A stretch of 64,000 nucleotides of DNA from Flavobacterium sp. AED (GCF_000812945.1 NZ_JSYM01000003.1:1-64000); one strand, 5' to 3'; counted from the stretch's first letter, positions 53,724 to 63,265 are shown. Numbers and translations: made by a program. Notes: a model not told the origin generated them from the letters alone.

Positions 53724-55271
53724 ATGAAAAATAAATTATTCGTTGCAATAACATTAATCGCAACTACACTTTCTTTCGCACAAATCAGTTCTTCACAAGT
53801 CGATGAATTAGTAGAACGTTCGTTAAAAACATTCAATGTTCCTGGGATTGCAGTTGCTATCGTAAAAGACGGAAAGATAATTCATGCCAAAGGATATGGA
53901 GTAAAATCAATTTTGACAAACGAAAAAGTCGATGCAAATACCCTTTTTGGAATTGCGTCCAATAGTAAAGCGTTCACAAGCGCTGCTTTGGCAATGCTTG
54001 TTGATGAAGGAAAAGTAAAATGGGACGATAAAGTCATCAAATACCTTCCTAATTTCAGAATGTATAATGAGTATGTAACTAATGAATTTACGATTCGGGA
54101 TTTATTGACACACCGTAGCGGATTGGGTCTTGGCGCAGGTGATTTAATGATTTGGCCTGACGGAAGTAATTTCACAGCGCAAGATATCATTCAAAATTTA
54201 CAATATTTAAAACCAGTTTCAGCTTTTAGAACTAAGTATGATTACGATAACTTATTATACATTGTTGCCGGCGAAGTTGTTGCTAAAGTAAGTGGTCAAA
54301 GTTGGTGTGATTTCATAGAAGAACGCATCATGAAACCATTAGAAATGAATCAAAGCGCAGCCTCCTTTTTACGATTAAAAGACACTACAAATATTATTGC
54401 TCCTCATGTTCCTATTGACGGAAAACTTAAAGTGATCAAGCGTTACCAAAACCATCTTTTTGATGCAGCTGCCGGAATTTATTCCAGTGTAAATGATTTG
54501 AGCAAATGGGCTATTATGCAAATGAATAATGGAAAATATGGCAGTGACAGCAAGCAGTTATTCTCAGAAAAAGAACACAATGAAATGTGGCAATTACAAA
54601 CCATAATACCAGTAAATACAAAACCTCCATATAACACTCATTTTAGCGGTTATGGACTAGGTTGGTTTCTAAGTGATATAAAGGGATACAAACAAGCTAC
54701 TCATACAGGCGGATTAGAAGGAATTGTCACCCAGGTTACATTACTTCCGGAACTCAATTTAGGAATTATTGTTTTAACAAATCAGCAATCAGGAGCAGCT
54801 TTTACTGCTATTACAAATACTATAAAAGACAGTTATTTAGGGATAAAATCAGACGATTATATCACAATTTACAGCAACCGATTAAAATCGAATATCGAAA
54901 CTGCCGACAAAGTTACTGATGAAGTTTGGACAACTGTAGCAAAAAATAAAAAGGATAAAATCAAAATAGACTTCAATAATTTTACCGGGACTTATAAAGA
55001 CAATTGGTTTGGAGATATTGCACTTTCACAAAAAAAAGGAAAATTATATTTTGCTTCAAAACGTTCTCCTCAACTTACAGGTGAAGTTTTTTTCTACAAA
55101 GAAAACAATTTTGTGGTAAAATGGAATAATGCCTATTTTCACGCCGATGCGCATCTGTTTTTCGAATGTGACGCAACTGGAAAAGCAACTACTATAAAAA
55201 TGAAACCTATTTCTGAATTGACTGATTTTAGTTATGATTTTCAGGATTTGGATTTCAAAAGAGTACAATAG
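53724..55271 (+). CDS. Secreted serine hydrolase, class C beta-lactamase/penicillin-binding type
   Basis: The 515-residue protein has a signal peptide (KLFVAITLIATTLSFAQ) and a beta-lactamase-like domain with SxxK at Ser79-Lys82 (IASNSKAF), the Tyr-x-Asn motif in YDYDNLLYIVAGE and HTGGLEG for the third motif. A C-terminal DUF3471-like beta domain (about 410-515, TGTYKDNWFGDIAL) follows. Such proteins are esterases, D-amino peptidases or beta-lactamases; the long C-terminal domain favours a peptidase or esterase role in the periplasm over drug resistance. It is probably a single gene. Confidence 0.88.
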   Translation: MKNKLFVAITLIATTLSFAQISSSQVDELVERSLKTFNVPGIAVAIVKDGKIIHAKGYGVKSILTNEKVDANTLFGIASNSKAFTSAALAMLVDEGKVKWDDKVIKYLPNFRMYNEYVTNEFTIRDLLTHRSGLGLGAGDLMIWPDGSNFTAQDIIQNLQYLKPVSAFRTKYDYDNLLYIVAGEVVAKVSGQSWCDFIEERIMKPLEMNQSAASFLRLKDTTNIIAPHVPIDGKLKVIKRYQNHLFDAAAGIYSSVNDLSKWAIMQMNNGKYGSDSKQLFSEKEHNEMWQLQTIIPVNTKPPYNTHFSGYGLGWFLSDIKGYKQATHTGGLEGIVTQVTLLPELNLGIIVLTNQQSGAAFTAITNTIKDSYLGIKSDDYITIYSNRLKSNIETADKVTDEVWTTVAKNKKDKIKIDFNNFTGTYKDNWFGDIALSQKKGKLYFASKRSPQLTGEVFFYKENNFVVKWNNAYFHADAHLFFECDATGKATTIKMKPISELTDFSYDFQDLDFKRVQ

Positions 55272-55321
55272 TAATCTCAATAATTCAATTTAGGATTTTA
55301 CACTCAGAAACCCTTTTTTAC

Positions 55322-55352
55322 TTGCATATCTCCTAACTAATTTCTATTTTTA
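55322..55352 (+). promoter_or_regulatory. Weak promoter candidate for rel
   Basis: TTG (55322-55324) and TATTTTTA (55345-55352) are 20 bp apart; the -7 box has one mismatch. The ATG at 55372 lies 20 bp further on. Confidence 0.35.
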
Positions 55353-55371
55353 GGAATTGAACCATGCCGTT

Positions 55372-57594
55372 ATGATAGAAATAGATATAGAAAAAGAAAA
55401 TAAAGCAATTGCGCAAGAATACAAAGAGCTACTTCGCATAAGTTATCAAACCCTGACTGATGACGATAAAAAACTCATCCGAAAAGCTTTTGACGTTGCT
55501 GTAGATTCCCATAAAGAACAAAGAAGAAAATCAGGCGAAGCCTACATTTTCCATCCTATTGCTGTGGCAAAAATTGTCGCTTCCGAAATAGGTTTGGGAG
55601 CCACATCTATTGCTGCTGCATTGTTGCACGACGTAGTCGAAGACACTCCAATGACCGTACAAGATATTGAACGTTTATTCAATCCTAAAGTAGCACAACT
55701 TGTAGAAGGATTGACAAAAATCTCCATGGTACAAAAGGATTTAAATGCATCTTTACAAGCGGAAAACTTCCGTAAAATGATATTGACGCTCAATGATGAT
55801 GTACGTGTAATTCTTATAAAATTAGCCGATCGTTTGCACAATATGCAAACAATGGATTCGATGCAAGAAGACAAACAAACCAAAATTGCATCTGAAACTT
55901 TATACATATATGCACCACTTGCTCATCGATTGGGTTTATACAACATTAAAACAAAACTCGAAGATTTAGGTTTAAAATATACCGAACCCGCCATTTACAA
56001 CGAGATTGTAAGCAAAATAAAAGAGACCAAAGAAGAACAGGATGCCTACATAAAAGACATTTCTGATGTACTAAAAACAGCACTGGATGCAGAAGGAATC
56101 GATTATATCATAAAAGGGCGTCCAAAATCTATCTACTCTATTCGCAGAAAAATGAAAGCGCAAAACGTAAGCTTCGATGAAGTTTATGATAAGTTTGCTC
56201 TTCGGATTGTATACAAATCAACTCCGCACGAAGAAAAGTTTCTTGCTTGGAAAATCTATTCCATAGTAACTGATTATTACAGACCAAGCCCCAGTCGGTT
56301 ACGAGATTGGATTTCTTCTCCTAAATCGACCGGTTACGAAGCCCTGCATATCACTGTTATGGGGCCAAAGGGTCGCTGGGTAGAAGTTCAAGTGCGAAGT
56401 GAGCGTATGGATGAAATTGCCGAAAAAGGCTACGCAGCGCATTACAAATATAAAAATGGAGCTACTGAAGAAAATGAACTCGATGCATGGCTGAATTTAT
56501 TAAAAGAAGCTTTAGAAAGTTCTGAAACCAACGCAGTAGATTTTGTGGAAGATTTCAAAATGAATTTATATTCTAAAGAAATCTTTGTATTTACTCCAAA
56601 AGGAGAAATAAAATCATTACCAAAAGGAGCCACTTCTCTTGACTTTGCTTTCAGTATCCACTCCGAAATAGGAATTCGTACCAGAGGAACCCGTGTAAAT
56701 GGCAAATTAGTCCCTTTGAACTTCGAATTAAAAAGCGGAGATCAAATTGAAGTTATCACTTCACAACATCAAAAACCGACTTCAAACTGGTTAGACTATG
56801 TAACCACTTCGAGAGCGAAAACAAAAATTAAAAACGTTCTAAATGAAAACACCAAGAAAATTGGTGAAGAAGGAAAAGAACTGCTTACCCGTAAATTAAA
56901 GCATTTAAAAATAACGTTAAATGAATCAGTCGTTAACGAGTTGGTCAACTTTTTCAAATTAAAAACAAGTTTAGATTTATTTTATAGAGTTGGAATTGGC
57001 GCCATAGAGAACCAACAACTTAAAGATTATGCAGCTCAAAAAAGCAATACTTTTATTAATTTTTTCAAAAATAAAATAAAACGTTCCGCAAGCAGCACTG
57101 CCGATGAAGACATTCATAAACCAATAATAAGCAGTAATTACGATTTGCTTGTTTTTGGAAAAGAACATGACAAACTGGATTACAAATTATCTCCGTGTTG
57201 CAACCCCATTCCTGGTGACGATGTATTCGGTTTTGTAACTATCAATGAAGGAATAAAAGTGCATAAAAAAGATTGTCCAAATGCTATTGGGATGCAATCG
57301 AATTACGCCTATCGGATTATGACAGCCAAATGGATTGACTCTTCGCAAGAAGAATTCAAAGCTATAATAAACATAACCGGAATGGATGTCTTGGGACTTA
57401 CAAACCAATTAACAAAAGTAATTTCGAACAATATGCATGTAAATATTCAGAGCATTTCTTTGAGTACCGATGCAGGAATTTTTCATGGTCAAGTGGCAGT
57501 AATTGTTCAAAATAATACAATTTTGAAGAAAATGATCAACAACATCAAAAAAATTGATGGAATTGATAAGGTAACAAGAGTATATAAAACTTAG
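55372..57594 (+). CDS. rel: Bifunctional (p)ppGpp synthetase/hydrolase, Rel/SpoT family
   Basis: The 740-residue protein controls the stringent response. The HD hydrolase domain has SGEAYIFHPIAVAKIV and the intact ALLHDVVEDT, so hydrolysis is expected. The synthetase domain has KGRPKSIYSIRRKM, YDKFALRIV, DWISSPKSTGYEALHI and EVQVRSERMDEIAEKGYAAHYKYK. A TGS domain (FTPKGEIKSLPKGATSLDFAF) and a C-terminal zinc-finger/ACT part (CCNPIPGDDVFGF ... VNIQSISLSTD) complete it. The ATG at 55372 was preferred to a TTG at 55357. The Fur-family gene follows after a repetitive 120-bp gap. Confidence 0.95.
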   Translation: MIEIDIEKENKAIAQEYKELLRISYQTLTDDDKKLIRKAFDVAVDSHKEQRRKSGEAYIFHPIAVAKIVASEIGLGATSIAAALLHDVVEDTPMTVQDIERLFNPKVAQLVEGLTKISMVQKDLNASLQAENFRKMILTLNDDVRVILIKLADRLHNMQTMDSMQEDKQTKIASETLYIYAPLAHRLGLYNIKTKLEDLGLKYTEPAIYNEIVSKIKETKEEQDAYIKDISDVLKTALDAEGIDYIIKGRPKSIYSIRRKMKAQNVSFDEVYDKFALRIVYKSTPHEEKFLAWKIYSIVTDYYRPSPSRLRDWISSPKSTGYEALHITVMGPKGRWVEVQVRSERMDEIAEKGYAAHYKYKNGATEENELDAWLNLLKEALESSETNAVDFVEDFKMNLYSKEIFVFTPKGEIKSLPKGATSLDFAFSIHSEIGIRTRGTRVNGKLVPLNFELKSGDQIEVITSQHQKPTSNWLDYVTTSRAKTKIKNVLNENTKKIGEEGKELLTRKLKHLKITLNESVVNELVNFFKLKTSLDLFYRVGIGAIENQQLKDYAAQKSNTFINFFKNKIKRSASSTADEDIHKPIISSNYDLLVFGKEHDKLDYKLSPCCNPIPGDDVFGFVTINEGIKVHKKDCPNAIGMQSNYAYRIMTAKWIDSSQEEFKAIINITGMDVLGLTNQLTKVISNNMHVNIQSISLSTDAGIFHGQVAVIVQNNTILKKMINNIKKIDGIDKVTRVYKT

Positions 57595-57699
57595 AAAAGT
57601 TTCAAAAAAATTTATTTCAAGTTAGCCGTTTTTCCACTTAAAACTAAAAAAACTTGAAACTAAACAAAGCTGAAACTTTAAACTTTAAACTAAAAAATT

Positions 57700-57707
57700 T
57701 ATCTTTG
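57700..57707 (+). promoter_or_regulatory. -7 box directly before the Fur-family gene
   Basis: TATCTTTG is a perfect TAnnTTTG, in its most common flavobacterial form. The ATG at 57715 begins seven bases after it, so the transcript would be leaderless or nearly so. The -33 region has only repeated CTTTAAA words, no TTTG. Confidence 0.55.
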
Positions 57708-57714
57708 CCGACAT

Positions 57715-58170
57715 ATGACACTCATTTCCACAGATAACACCAAAAACCAAGAAATTGTAAAAAATGTTTTTACAATGTATCTTGAAAAAAAAGGACATCG
57801 CAAAACTCCTGAACGTTATGCTATCCTTCAGGAAATATACGATAGCGAAGAACATTTTGATGTAGAGAATCTTTATATCAAAATGAAAAATAAAAACTAT
57901 CGTGTCAGTAGAGCAACACTTTACAATACTATTGAATTACTATTGGATTGTGCTTTGGTTCGTAAACATCAATTTGGGCAAAACCAGGCACATTACGAAA
58001 AATCGTACTTTGACAAACAGCACGATCATATTATTATGACGGATACTGGCGAAGTAATTGAGTTTTGTGATCCAAGAATTCAAAGTATTAAAAAGACTAT
58101 CGAGGAAATATTTGACATAGAAATCACTAATCATTCCTTGTATTTATACGGAATAAAAAAACAAAAATAG
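57715..58170 (+). CDS. Fur family transcriptional regulator
   Basis: The 151-residue protein has the Fur winged helix ([49 protein letters not shown]) and the dimerisation domain with metal residues in [22 protein letters not shown]. The C-terminal CxxC structural zinc motifs of many Fur proteins are missing, as seen in some Bacteroidetes members. It may sense iron, zinc or peroxide; which one cannot be decided. The iron receptor genes at the other end of the window are possible targets in principle. The start at 57715 is close to the -7 box. Confidence 0.9.
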   Translation: MTLISTDNTKNQEIVKNVFTMYLEKKGHRKTPERYAILQEIYDSEEHFDVENLYIKMKNKNYRVSRATLYNTIELLLDCALVRKHQFGQNQAHYEKSYFDKQHDHIIMTDTGEVIEFCDPRIQSIKKTIEEIFDIEITNHSLYLYGIKKQK

Positions 58171-58231
58171 CATAGGCAACTTACTAGCTGTCTTTTGAAT
58201 ATAAAAATTAACTACAAATAAAACACATAGA

Positions 58232-59503
58232 ATGACCGCAGATTTATTACTAGGATTACAATGGGGAGATGAAGGAAAAGGAAAAATTGTTGATGTTCTT
58301 ACTTCAAATTATGATATTATTGCTCGTTTTCAAGGTGGACCAAATGCAGGACACACTTTGGAATTTGACGGAATAAAACATGTTCTAAGAACTATTCCTT
58401 CTGGTATTTTTCATAAAACTGCCATAAACATTATTGGAAATGGAGTTGTAATAGATCCTGTAGTTTTTCAAAAAGAAATTGAAGGTCTTGAGAAATTTAA
58501 TTTAGACATCAAAAGCAAATTAATCATTTCAAGAAAAGCACATTTAATTTTGCCAACACACCGTTTATTAGACGCAGCTTCTGAGGCATCTAAAGGTAAA
58601 GCAAAAATTGGTTCTACATTAAAAGGAATTGGTCCAACTTATATGGACAAAACTGGAAGAAACGGTCTTCGTGTAGGTGATATTGAATTAGAAGATTTTG
58701 CAGATCGTTACAGAGCTTTGGCTGACAAGCATGAAGCTATGATTAAATTCTACGATGTTGCTATTCAATACAACTTAGAAGAATTAGAAAAAGAATTCTT
58801 TGAAGCAATTGAAGAAATAAAAAAATTAGACTTTATTGATAGTGAAGAATATTTACACCAAGCTCAAAAAGCGGGTAAATCAATATTATGTGAAGGTGCT
58901 CAAGGTTCATTATTAGATGTTGATTTTGGAACTTATCCATTTGTAACTTCATCAAACACAACTGCTGCCGGTGCTTGTACTGGTTTAGGAATTGCTCCAA
59001 ATAAAATAAAAGAAGTATACGGAATTTTCAAAGCGTATGTAACACGTGTAGGAAGCGGTCCATTTCCAACGGAACTTTTTGACGAAGATGGTGCAACTAT
59101 GGCACGTGTAGGAAATGAATTTGGATCCGTTACAGGAAGACAAAGACGTTGTGGATGGTTAGATTTAGTGGCGCTTAAATATGCCGTTCAAATTAATGGC
59201 GTTACACAACTGATGATGATGAAAGGTGATGTACTTTCAGGATTTGAAACCTTAAAAGTTTGTACGGAATACAACTATAAAGGTAAAAACATCTCTCACT
59301 TTCCTTATAACATCGAACCAGAAAATGTAACTCCAGTTTACCAAGATTTCAAAGGATGGCAAGCAGATTTGACTGGTATGACAACATATGATGAATTACC
59401 AATCGAATTAAAAGAGTACATTGAATTCATTGAAAAAGAAGTAGAAGTTCCTATCAAAATAGTTTCTGTAGGACCAGACAGAAAGCAAACTATTCTTAAA
59501 TAA
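58232..59503 (+). CDS. purA: Adenylosuccinate synthetase
   Basis: PurA joins IMP and aspartate with GTP to form adenylosuccinate, the first committed step to AMP. The 423-residue protein has the N-terminal GTP-binding LGLQWGDEGKGKIVD, GGPNAGHTLEF, STLKGIGPTYMDKTGRNG, the GAQGSLLDVDFGTYPFVTSSNTT signature region and the C-terminal SVGPDRKQTI. Length is normal. It follows the Fur gene by 61 bp and ends at a strong terminator. Confidence 0.97.
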   Translation: MTADLLLGLQWGDEGKGKIVDVLTSNYDIIARFQGGPNAGHTLEFDGIKHVLRTIPSGIFHKTAINIIGNGVVIDPVVFQKEIEGLEKFNLDIKSKLIISRKAHLILPTHRLLDAASEASKGKAKIGSTLKGIGPTYMDKTGRNGLRVGDIELEDFADRYRALADKHEAMIKFYDVAIQYNLEELEKEFFEAIEEIKKLDFIDSEEYLHQAQKAGKSILCEGAQGSLLDVDFGTYPFVTSSNTTAAGACTGLGIAPNKIKEVYGIFKAYVTRVGSGPFPTELFDEDGATMARVGNEFGSVTGRQRRCGWLDLVALKYAVQINGVTQLMMMKGDVLSGFETLKVCTEYNYKGKNISHFPYNIEPENVTPVYQDFKGWQADLTGMTTYDELPIELKEYIEFIEKEVEVPIKIVSVGPDRKQTILK

Positions 59504-59510
59504 GATTACT

Positions 59511-59540
59511 AAACGCTCTGAAAATTCAGAGCGTTTTTTT
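59511..59540 (+). terminator. Terminator of purA
   Basis: AAACGCTCTGAA and TTCAGAGCGTTT form a 12-bp stem followed by a run of T. It begins 8 bp after the stop. Confidence 0.9.
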
Positions 59541-59564
59541 TAGTTCATAAACCAATCCCAACGA

Positions 59565-60146
59565 ATGAAAAATCCAGCTATTAAAATACAAAAAACCGAA
59601 TTACTTTCTGACAATTGGTACATTTTAAACAAGGTAACTTTTGATTATCAAAAAAAAGACGACTCTTGGATTACCCAAAAAAGAGAAGTATATGATCGAG
59701 GAAACGGTGCTGCCATTTTATTATACAATACCCAACACAAAACTGTTATTCTAACCCGACAGTTCCGCTTGCCAAGTTACCTTAACGGAAATGAAACAGG
59801 AATGATGATTGAGGTTTGCGCAGGACTTTTGGACGAAGACCATCCAGAGCAATGCATCATTCGAGAAACTGAAGAAGAAACAGGATACCGCATTACTAAA
59901 GTTGACAAAATAATGGAAACGTATATGTCTCCAGGTGCAGTCACTGAAATTTTATATTTGTTCGTTGGAGAATACGATGAATCCATGAAAGTCAGTGACG
60001 GTGGTGGAGTTGAACATGAAGAGGAAAATATAGATGTCTTAGAAATGACCTATGACGAAGCTTATGCTATGATTGAATCTGGGGAAATAAAAGATGCCAA
60101 AACAATCATGTTATTACAATACGCTAAAATAAAAAATCTAATTTAA
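59565..60146 (+). CDS. Nudix hydrolase, NudK-like (GDP-mannose or nucleotide-sugar pyrophosphatase)
   Basis: The 193-residue protein matches NudK along its length: LSDNWYILNKVTFDY, REVYDRGNGAAILLY, RQFRLPSYLNG, EVCAGLLDEDHPEQCIIRE, TEEETGY, YMSPGAVTEILY and VSDGGGVEHEEENIDVLEM. NudK enzymes split nucleotide-sugars such as GDP-mannose. The Nudix core Glu residues (REx2EE) are present, but the first Glu of the box is His93. It lies 4 bp before an EamA transporter gene, so the two form an operon. Confidence 0.85.
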   Translation: MKNPAIKIQKTELLSDNWYILNKVTFDYQKKDDSWITQKREVYDRGNGAAILLYNTQHKTVILTRQFRLPSYLNGNETGMMIEVCAGLLDEDHPEQCIIRETEEETGYRITKVDKIMETYMSPGAVTEILYLFVGEYDESMKVSDGGGVEHEEENIDVLEMTYDEAYAMIESGEIKDAKTIMLLQYAKIKNLI

Positions 60147-60150
60147 TTTA

Positions 60151-61032
60151 ATGAGTAATCAAACTAAAGGAGCCTTTTTCGCTTTATTAGCCACTTTACT
60201 TTGGTCGGTAAATATGGTAATCGCCAGCGGTATTAAAGGACACATTCCTCCTATTGGACTGGCTTTTTGGCGCTGGACAATCGCTTGCATCGTCTTGTCT
60301 CCATTTGCAATTAAAAGCACCATCGAAAGTTTTACGGTTATAAAGAAACACATTCGGTATCTTATGGGTACTGCGGTATTGGGCATCACTATTTTTAATA
60401 CACTGATTTACTTTGCAGGAAAAACAACAAGTGCGGTCAATTTATCTTTAATAGCCATTTCGATTCCGTTGTTTATTGTTGTTCTCTCCAGAATTATTTT
60501 TAAAGAGAAAATATCCACTATAAAAATAGTTGGAATTGTAACGATAATTACGGGAGTTCTTGTACTTATCACCAAAGGGTCTCTAGAAGCATTGCTGCAT
60601 ATTAACTTTACAATTGGGGATTTGTTGATGCTTGTGGCCTGTTTCTTTTTTGCTTATTACACAATATTAGTCCGACAAAAACCAGATGAATTAACACCAA
60701 AAGTATTTTTATTTAGTGTCTTTGTTATTGGTACAATTTTCCTTCTTCCATTTTATATTTGGGAACATTTATTTTATAAAAAAGTCATTTTTGATACTAA
60801 AACAGTATTAGCAACCACTTATGTCGGCATTTTTGCTTCACTGGTTTCCTATTATTTGTGGAACGAAGCGATTCGGTTGATAGGTACCTCAAAAACAGCA
60901 TTAATCTATTATTTAATTCCGGTGTTCAGTGGAATTTTAGCGTATTTTTTTCTGGGTCAGGCTATTGTAATCACTCAAATTATAAGCATGGGAATCATTA
61001 TTACCGGTTTATTGATAACCAATAAGAAGTAA
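60151..61032 (+). CDS. EamA/DMT family transporter
   Basis: The 293-residue protein has ten membrane segments in two EamA repeats. The first begins GAFFALLATLLWSVNMVIASGI and the second IGDLLMLVACFFFAYYTILVR. The motif for drug/metabolite transporters, AVNLSLIAISIPLFIVVLS and the C-terminal GTSKTALIYYLIPVFSGILAYFFLGQ, is clear. Substrate unknown, possibly amino acids or metabolites. It is probably cotranscribed with the NudK-like gene (4-bp gap) and ends at a bidirectional terminator. Confidence 0.9.
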   Translation: MSNQTKGAFFALLATLLWSVNMVIASGIKGHIPPIGLAFWRWTIACIVLSPFAIKSTIESFTVIKKHIRYLMGTAVLGITIFNTLIYFAGKTTSAVNLSLIAISIPLFIVVLSRIIFKEKISTIKIVGIVTIITGVLVLITKGSLEALLHINFTIGDLLMLVACFFFAYYTILVRQKPDELTPKVFLFSVFVIGTIFLLPFYIWEHLFYKKVIFDTKTVLATTYVGIFASLVSYYLWNEAIRLIGTSKTALIYYLIPVFSGILAYFFLGQAIVITQIISMGIIITGLLITNKK

Positions 61033-61052
61033 CTTTTATAGCTACAATAGAA

Positions 61053-61095
61053 ATAAAAAAAGTGCAATGAACATATTTTCATTGCACTTTTTTTA
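61053..61095. terminator. Bidirectional terminator between eamA and the peroxiredoxin gene
   Basis: AAAGTGCAATGA pairs with TCATTGCACTTT around a short loop, with A and T runs on both sides, placed between two convergent genes. Confidence 0.9.
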
Positions 61096-61122
61096 TGGTA
61101 AAGTCTTATCCGAGAAAAACAA

Positions 61123-61761
61123 TTATTTATTAGGTTGCGGAGTCATTCTTAAATACGGTTTGACTCTTTCATAACCTTTTGGAAATTTAGCGGCAATATC
61201 TTCATCTTTAACTGCTGTTGAAATAACCACTTTTTCTCCATCTTTCCAGTTTGCCGGCGTTGCAACACTATAATGTGCTGTTAACTGTAAACTATCAATT
61301 ACACGAAGTAATTCATCAAAATTCCTTCCGGTTGAGGCTGGATAAGTCAAGGTTAATTTTATCTTTTTATCAGGTCCAATTATAAAAACCGAACGAACTG
61401 TAAAACTTTCATTCGCATTAGGATGAATCATATCATACAATTGAGCTATATGCTTATCCTCATCTGCGATAATTGGAAAGTTAACCGTTGTGTTTTGTGT
61501 TTCATTGATGTCTTTAATCCATTCCATATGAGAATCTAATCCGTCAACGCTTAATGCGATTACTTTTACATTTCTCTTTACAAATTCAGGATAATAATTA
61601 GCCACAGTCCCTAATTCAGTGGTGCAAACTGGAGTAAAATCAGCAGGATGCGAAAATAATACGCCCCAAGAATCTCCTAACCATTCATGAAATTTTATCT
61701 TTCCTTGTGTAGTTTCTGCCTCAAAATCTGGAGCAATATCGCCTAATCGTAGTGTTGCCAT
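61123..61761 (-). CDS. 1-Cys peroxiredoxin (Prx6 family)
   Basis: The 212-residue protein reduces hydrogen and organic peroxides. The peroxidatic Cys46 lies in HPADFTPVCTTELG. There is no clear resolving cysteine, and the long C-terminal domain (SLQLTAHYSVATPANWKDGEKVVIS ... KFPKGYERVKPYLRMTPQP) is the Prx6 type. Arg in the TVRSVFIIGPD region belongs to the active site. It is cytoplasmic and alone in its unit. The upstream 286-bp gap holds the second structured repeat. Confidence 0.95.
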   Translation of the reverse strand: MATLRLGDIAPDFEAETTQGKIKFHEWLGDSWGVLFSHPADFTPVCTTELGTVANYYPEFVKRNVKVIALSVDGLDSHMEWIKDINETQNTTVNFPIIADEDKHIAQLYDMIHPNANESFTVRSVFIIGPDKKIKLTLTYPASTGRNFDELLRVIDSLQLTAHYSVATPANWKDGEKVVISTAVKDEDIAAKFPKGYERVKPYLRMTPQPNK

Positions 61762-61930
61762 AATAATTTCTTTTTTTTGATTATTAACAGTCTAAGTTAT
61801 TGAATTAAGGGTAATAAAACTTAAAACAAATCTTAAAGTTGTACTAAAAAATTAACAAGATGAAGCTGATGATTATTCTCCGTTACAAAAAATATTTAGG
61901 TACCCAAAAAAACATTTTTGAGACCGAAAT

Positions 61931-62024
61931 CCCTAGCCCCGATAAAAGTGGAAATCCTTTATAGCAGTAAATCCTGAAAGGTTTACTGCTATAAAGATTG
62001 AAACGGATAGCGGGAAAAAGCTCC
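61931..62024 (+). ncRNA. Structured dispersed repeat, copy 2 (Flavo-1-like RNA candidate)
   Basis: The ends CCCTAGCCCCGAT and GATAGCGGGAAAAAGCTCC match copy 1 (13737-13818). The central stem CTTTATAGCAGTAAA/TTTACTGCTATAAAG (61957-61971 with 61982-61996) is a perfect 15 bp and unrelated in sequence to the 12-bp stem of copy 1. This keeping of pairing in spite of sequence change supports a selected structure. Here it is antisense to its flanking genes. Confidence 0.6.
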
Positions 62025-62047
62025 AAAAAAACAAATATTAAGAAGGA

Positions 62048-63265
62048 TTATTTCTTTTTCATATTGGGTAAGAAATAAGTAAAAACACCAATCAGCGGTA
62101 GAAAAGAACTTAATTTATAAACGTATTCAATACTGGTTTGATCTGCAACATAACCCAAAATTGCCGAACCTAAACCTCCCATACCAAAGGCAAAACCGAA
62201 AAATAGTCCGGAAATCATCCCTACTTTTCCTGGCATTAATTCTTGTGCAAAAACTAAAATCGCTGAAAACGCAGAAGCAATAACAATTCCGATGATAACC
62301 GATAATACTCCTGTCCAAAATAAATCAGCATAAGGCAATAATAAAGTGAATGGCGCAGCTCCAAGTATCGAAATCCAAATGATATATTTTCTGCCAAAAC
62401 GATCTCCTAAAGGCCCACCTATTAATGTTCCTGCAGCTACCGAAGCTAAAAACAAAAACAAATGAAACTGAGATTCCTGTATCGTAAGCCCAAATTTATG
62501 CATGAGATAGAAAGTAAAATAACTTGACATACTCGCCATATAGAAAAACTTGGAAAATATCAACAACAATAAAACTGCTAATGCTATATTAATTTTTCTT
62601 TTGGACAATGAAACTGCAACCTCTTCAGTGACTATTTTTTTAGCAGCTCGAAGATTCAAATGATTTTGATACCACAGCGCAATTTGGGACAAAATAATGA
62701 TTCCTAAAACACCTGCAATCACAAACCATATTATATTCGATTGTCCAAAAGGAGCAACAACCAGTGCTACTAATAAAGGACCAATTGCACTTCCTGAATT
62801 TCCTCCCAATTGGAAAATAGATTGTGCCAAACCTCGCTTACCTCCTGAACCTAAATAAGCAACACGAGATGCTTCCGGATGAAATATGGAAGAACCAATT
62901 CCTACAAATGCAACTGACACCAGCAACATCCAAAAAGAAGTTGAAATCGATAAAAATCCCAATCCAGTAATAGTAAATAACATCGCGATTACTAAAGAAT
63001 AGGGTTTTGGATATTTATCGGTATAAAAACCTATGAAAGGCTGCAGAATAGAAGCTGTAAGTTGGAAAACGAATGTTATCAATCCAATTTGAGTGAAACT
63101 AAGATTAAAATTCTCTTTTAATATTGGATACGTCGAAGGAATAACTGATTGCATTAAATCATTTAACAAATGAGCAAAAGCTATTGAAAATAACACCGAA
63201 TAAACTGTTTTTTGAACGATTGGAGCGTTGATGGTTTGTGACGCTGTTGCTGAAGAAATATTCAT
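62048..63265 (-). CDS. Major facilitator transporter, Fsr-like (fosmidomycin resistance type)
   Basis: The 405-residue protein has twelve membrane segments. It shows AFAHLLNDLMQSVIPSTYPIL, TKIGLITF-like FTQIGLITFVFQL, PFIGFYTDKYPKP (the MFS A-motif place) and FVGIGSSIFHPEASRVA, all typical of the Fsr group. LGGNSGSAIGPLL follows. Members export fosmidomycin or other small molecules. The start follows the AEC gene by 26 bp on the same strand. A role in resistance is only suggested by family. Confidence 0.88.
   Translation of the reverse strand: MNISSATASQTINAPIVQKTVYSVLFSIAFAHLLNDLMQSVIPSTYPILKENFNLSFTQIGLITFVFQLTASILQPFIGFYTDKYPKPYSLVIAMLFTITGLGFLSISTSFWMLLVSVAFVGIGSSIFHPEASRVAYLGSGGKRGLAQSIFQLGGNSGSAIGPLLVALVVAPFGQSNIIWFVIAGVLGIIILSQIALWYQNHLNLRAAKKIVTEEVAVSLSKRKINIALAVLLLLIFSKFFYMASMSSYFTFYLMHKFGLTIQESQFHLFLFLASVAAGTLIGGPLGDRFGRKYIIWISILGAAPFTLLLPYADLFWTGVLSVIIGIVIASAFSAILVFAQELMPGKVGMISGLFFGFAFGMGGLGSAILGYVADQTSIEYVYKLSSFLPLIGVFTYFLPNMKKK

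Noticed and set aside
53882..54190. 102-codon antisense frame in the serine hydrolase gene
   Set aside because: It overlaps the conserved SxxK region of a clear gene and shows no motif or leader.
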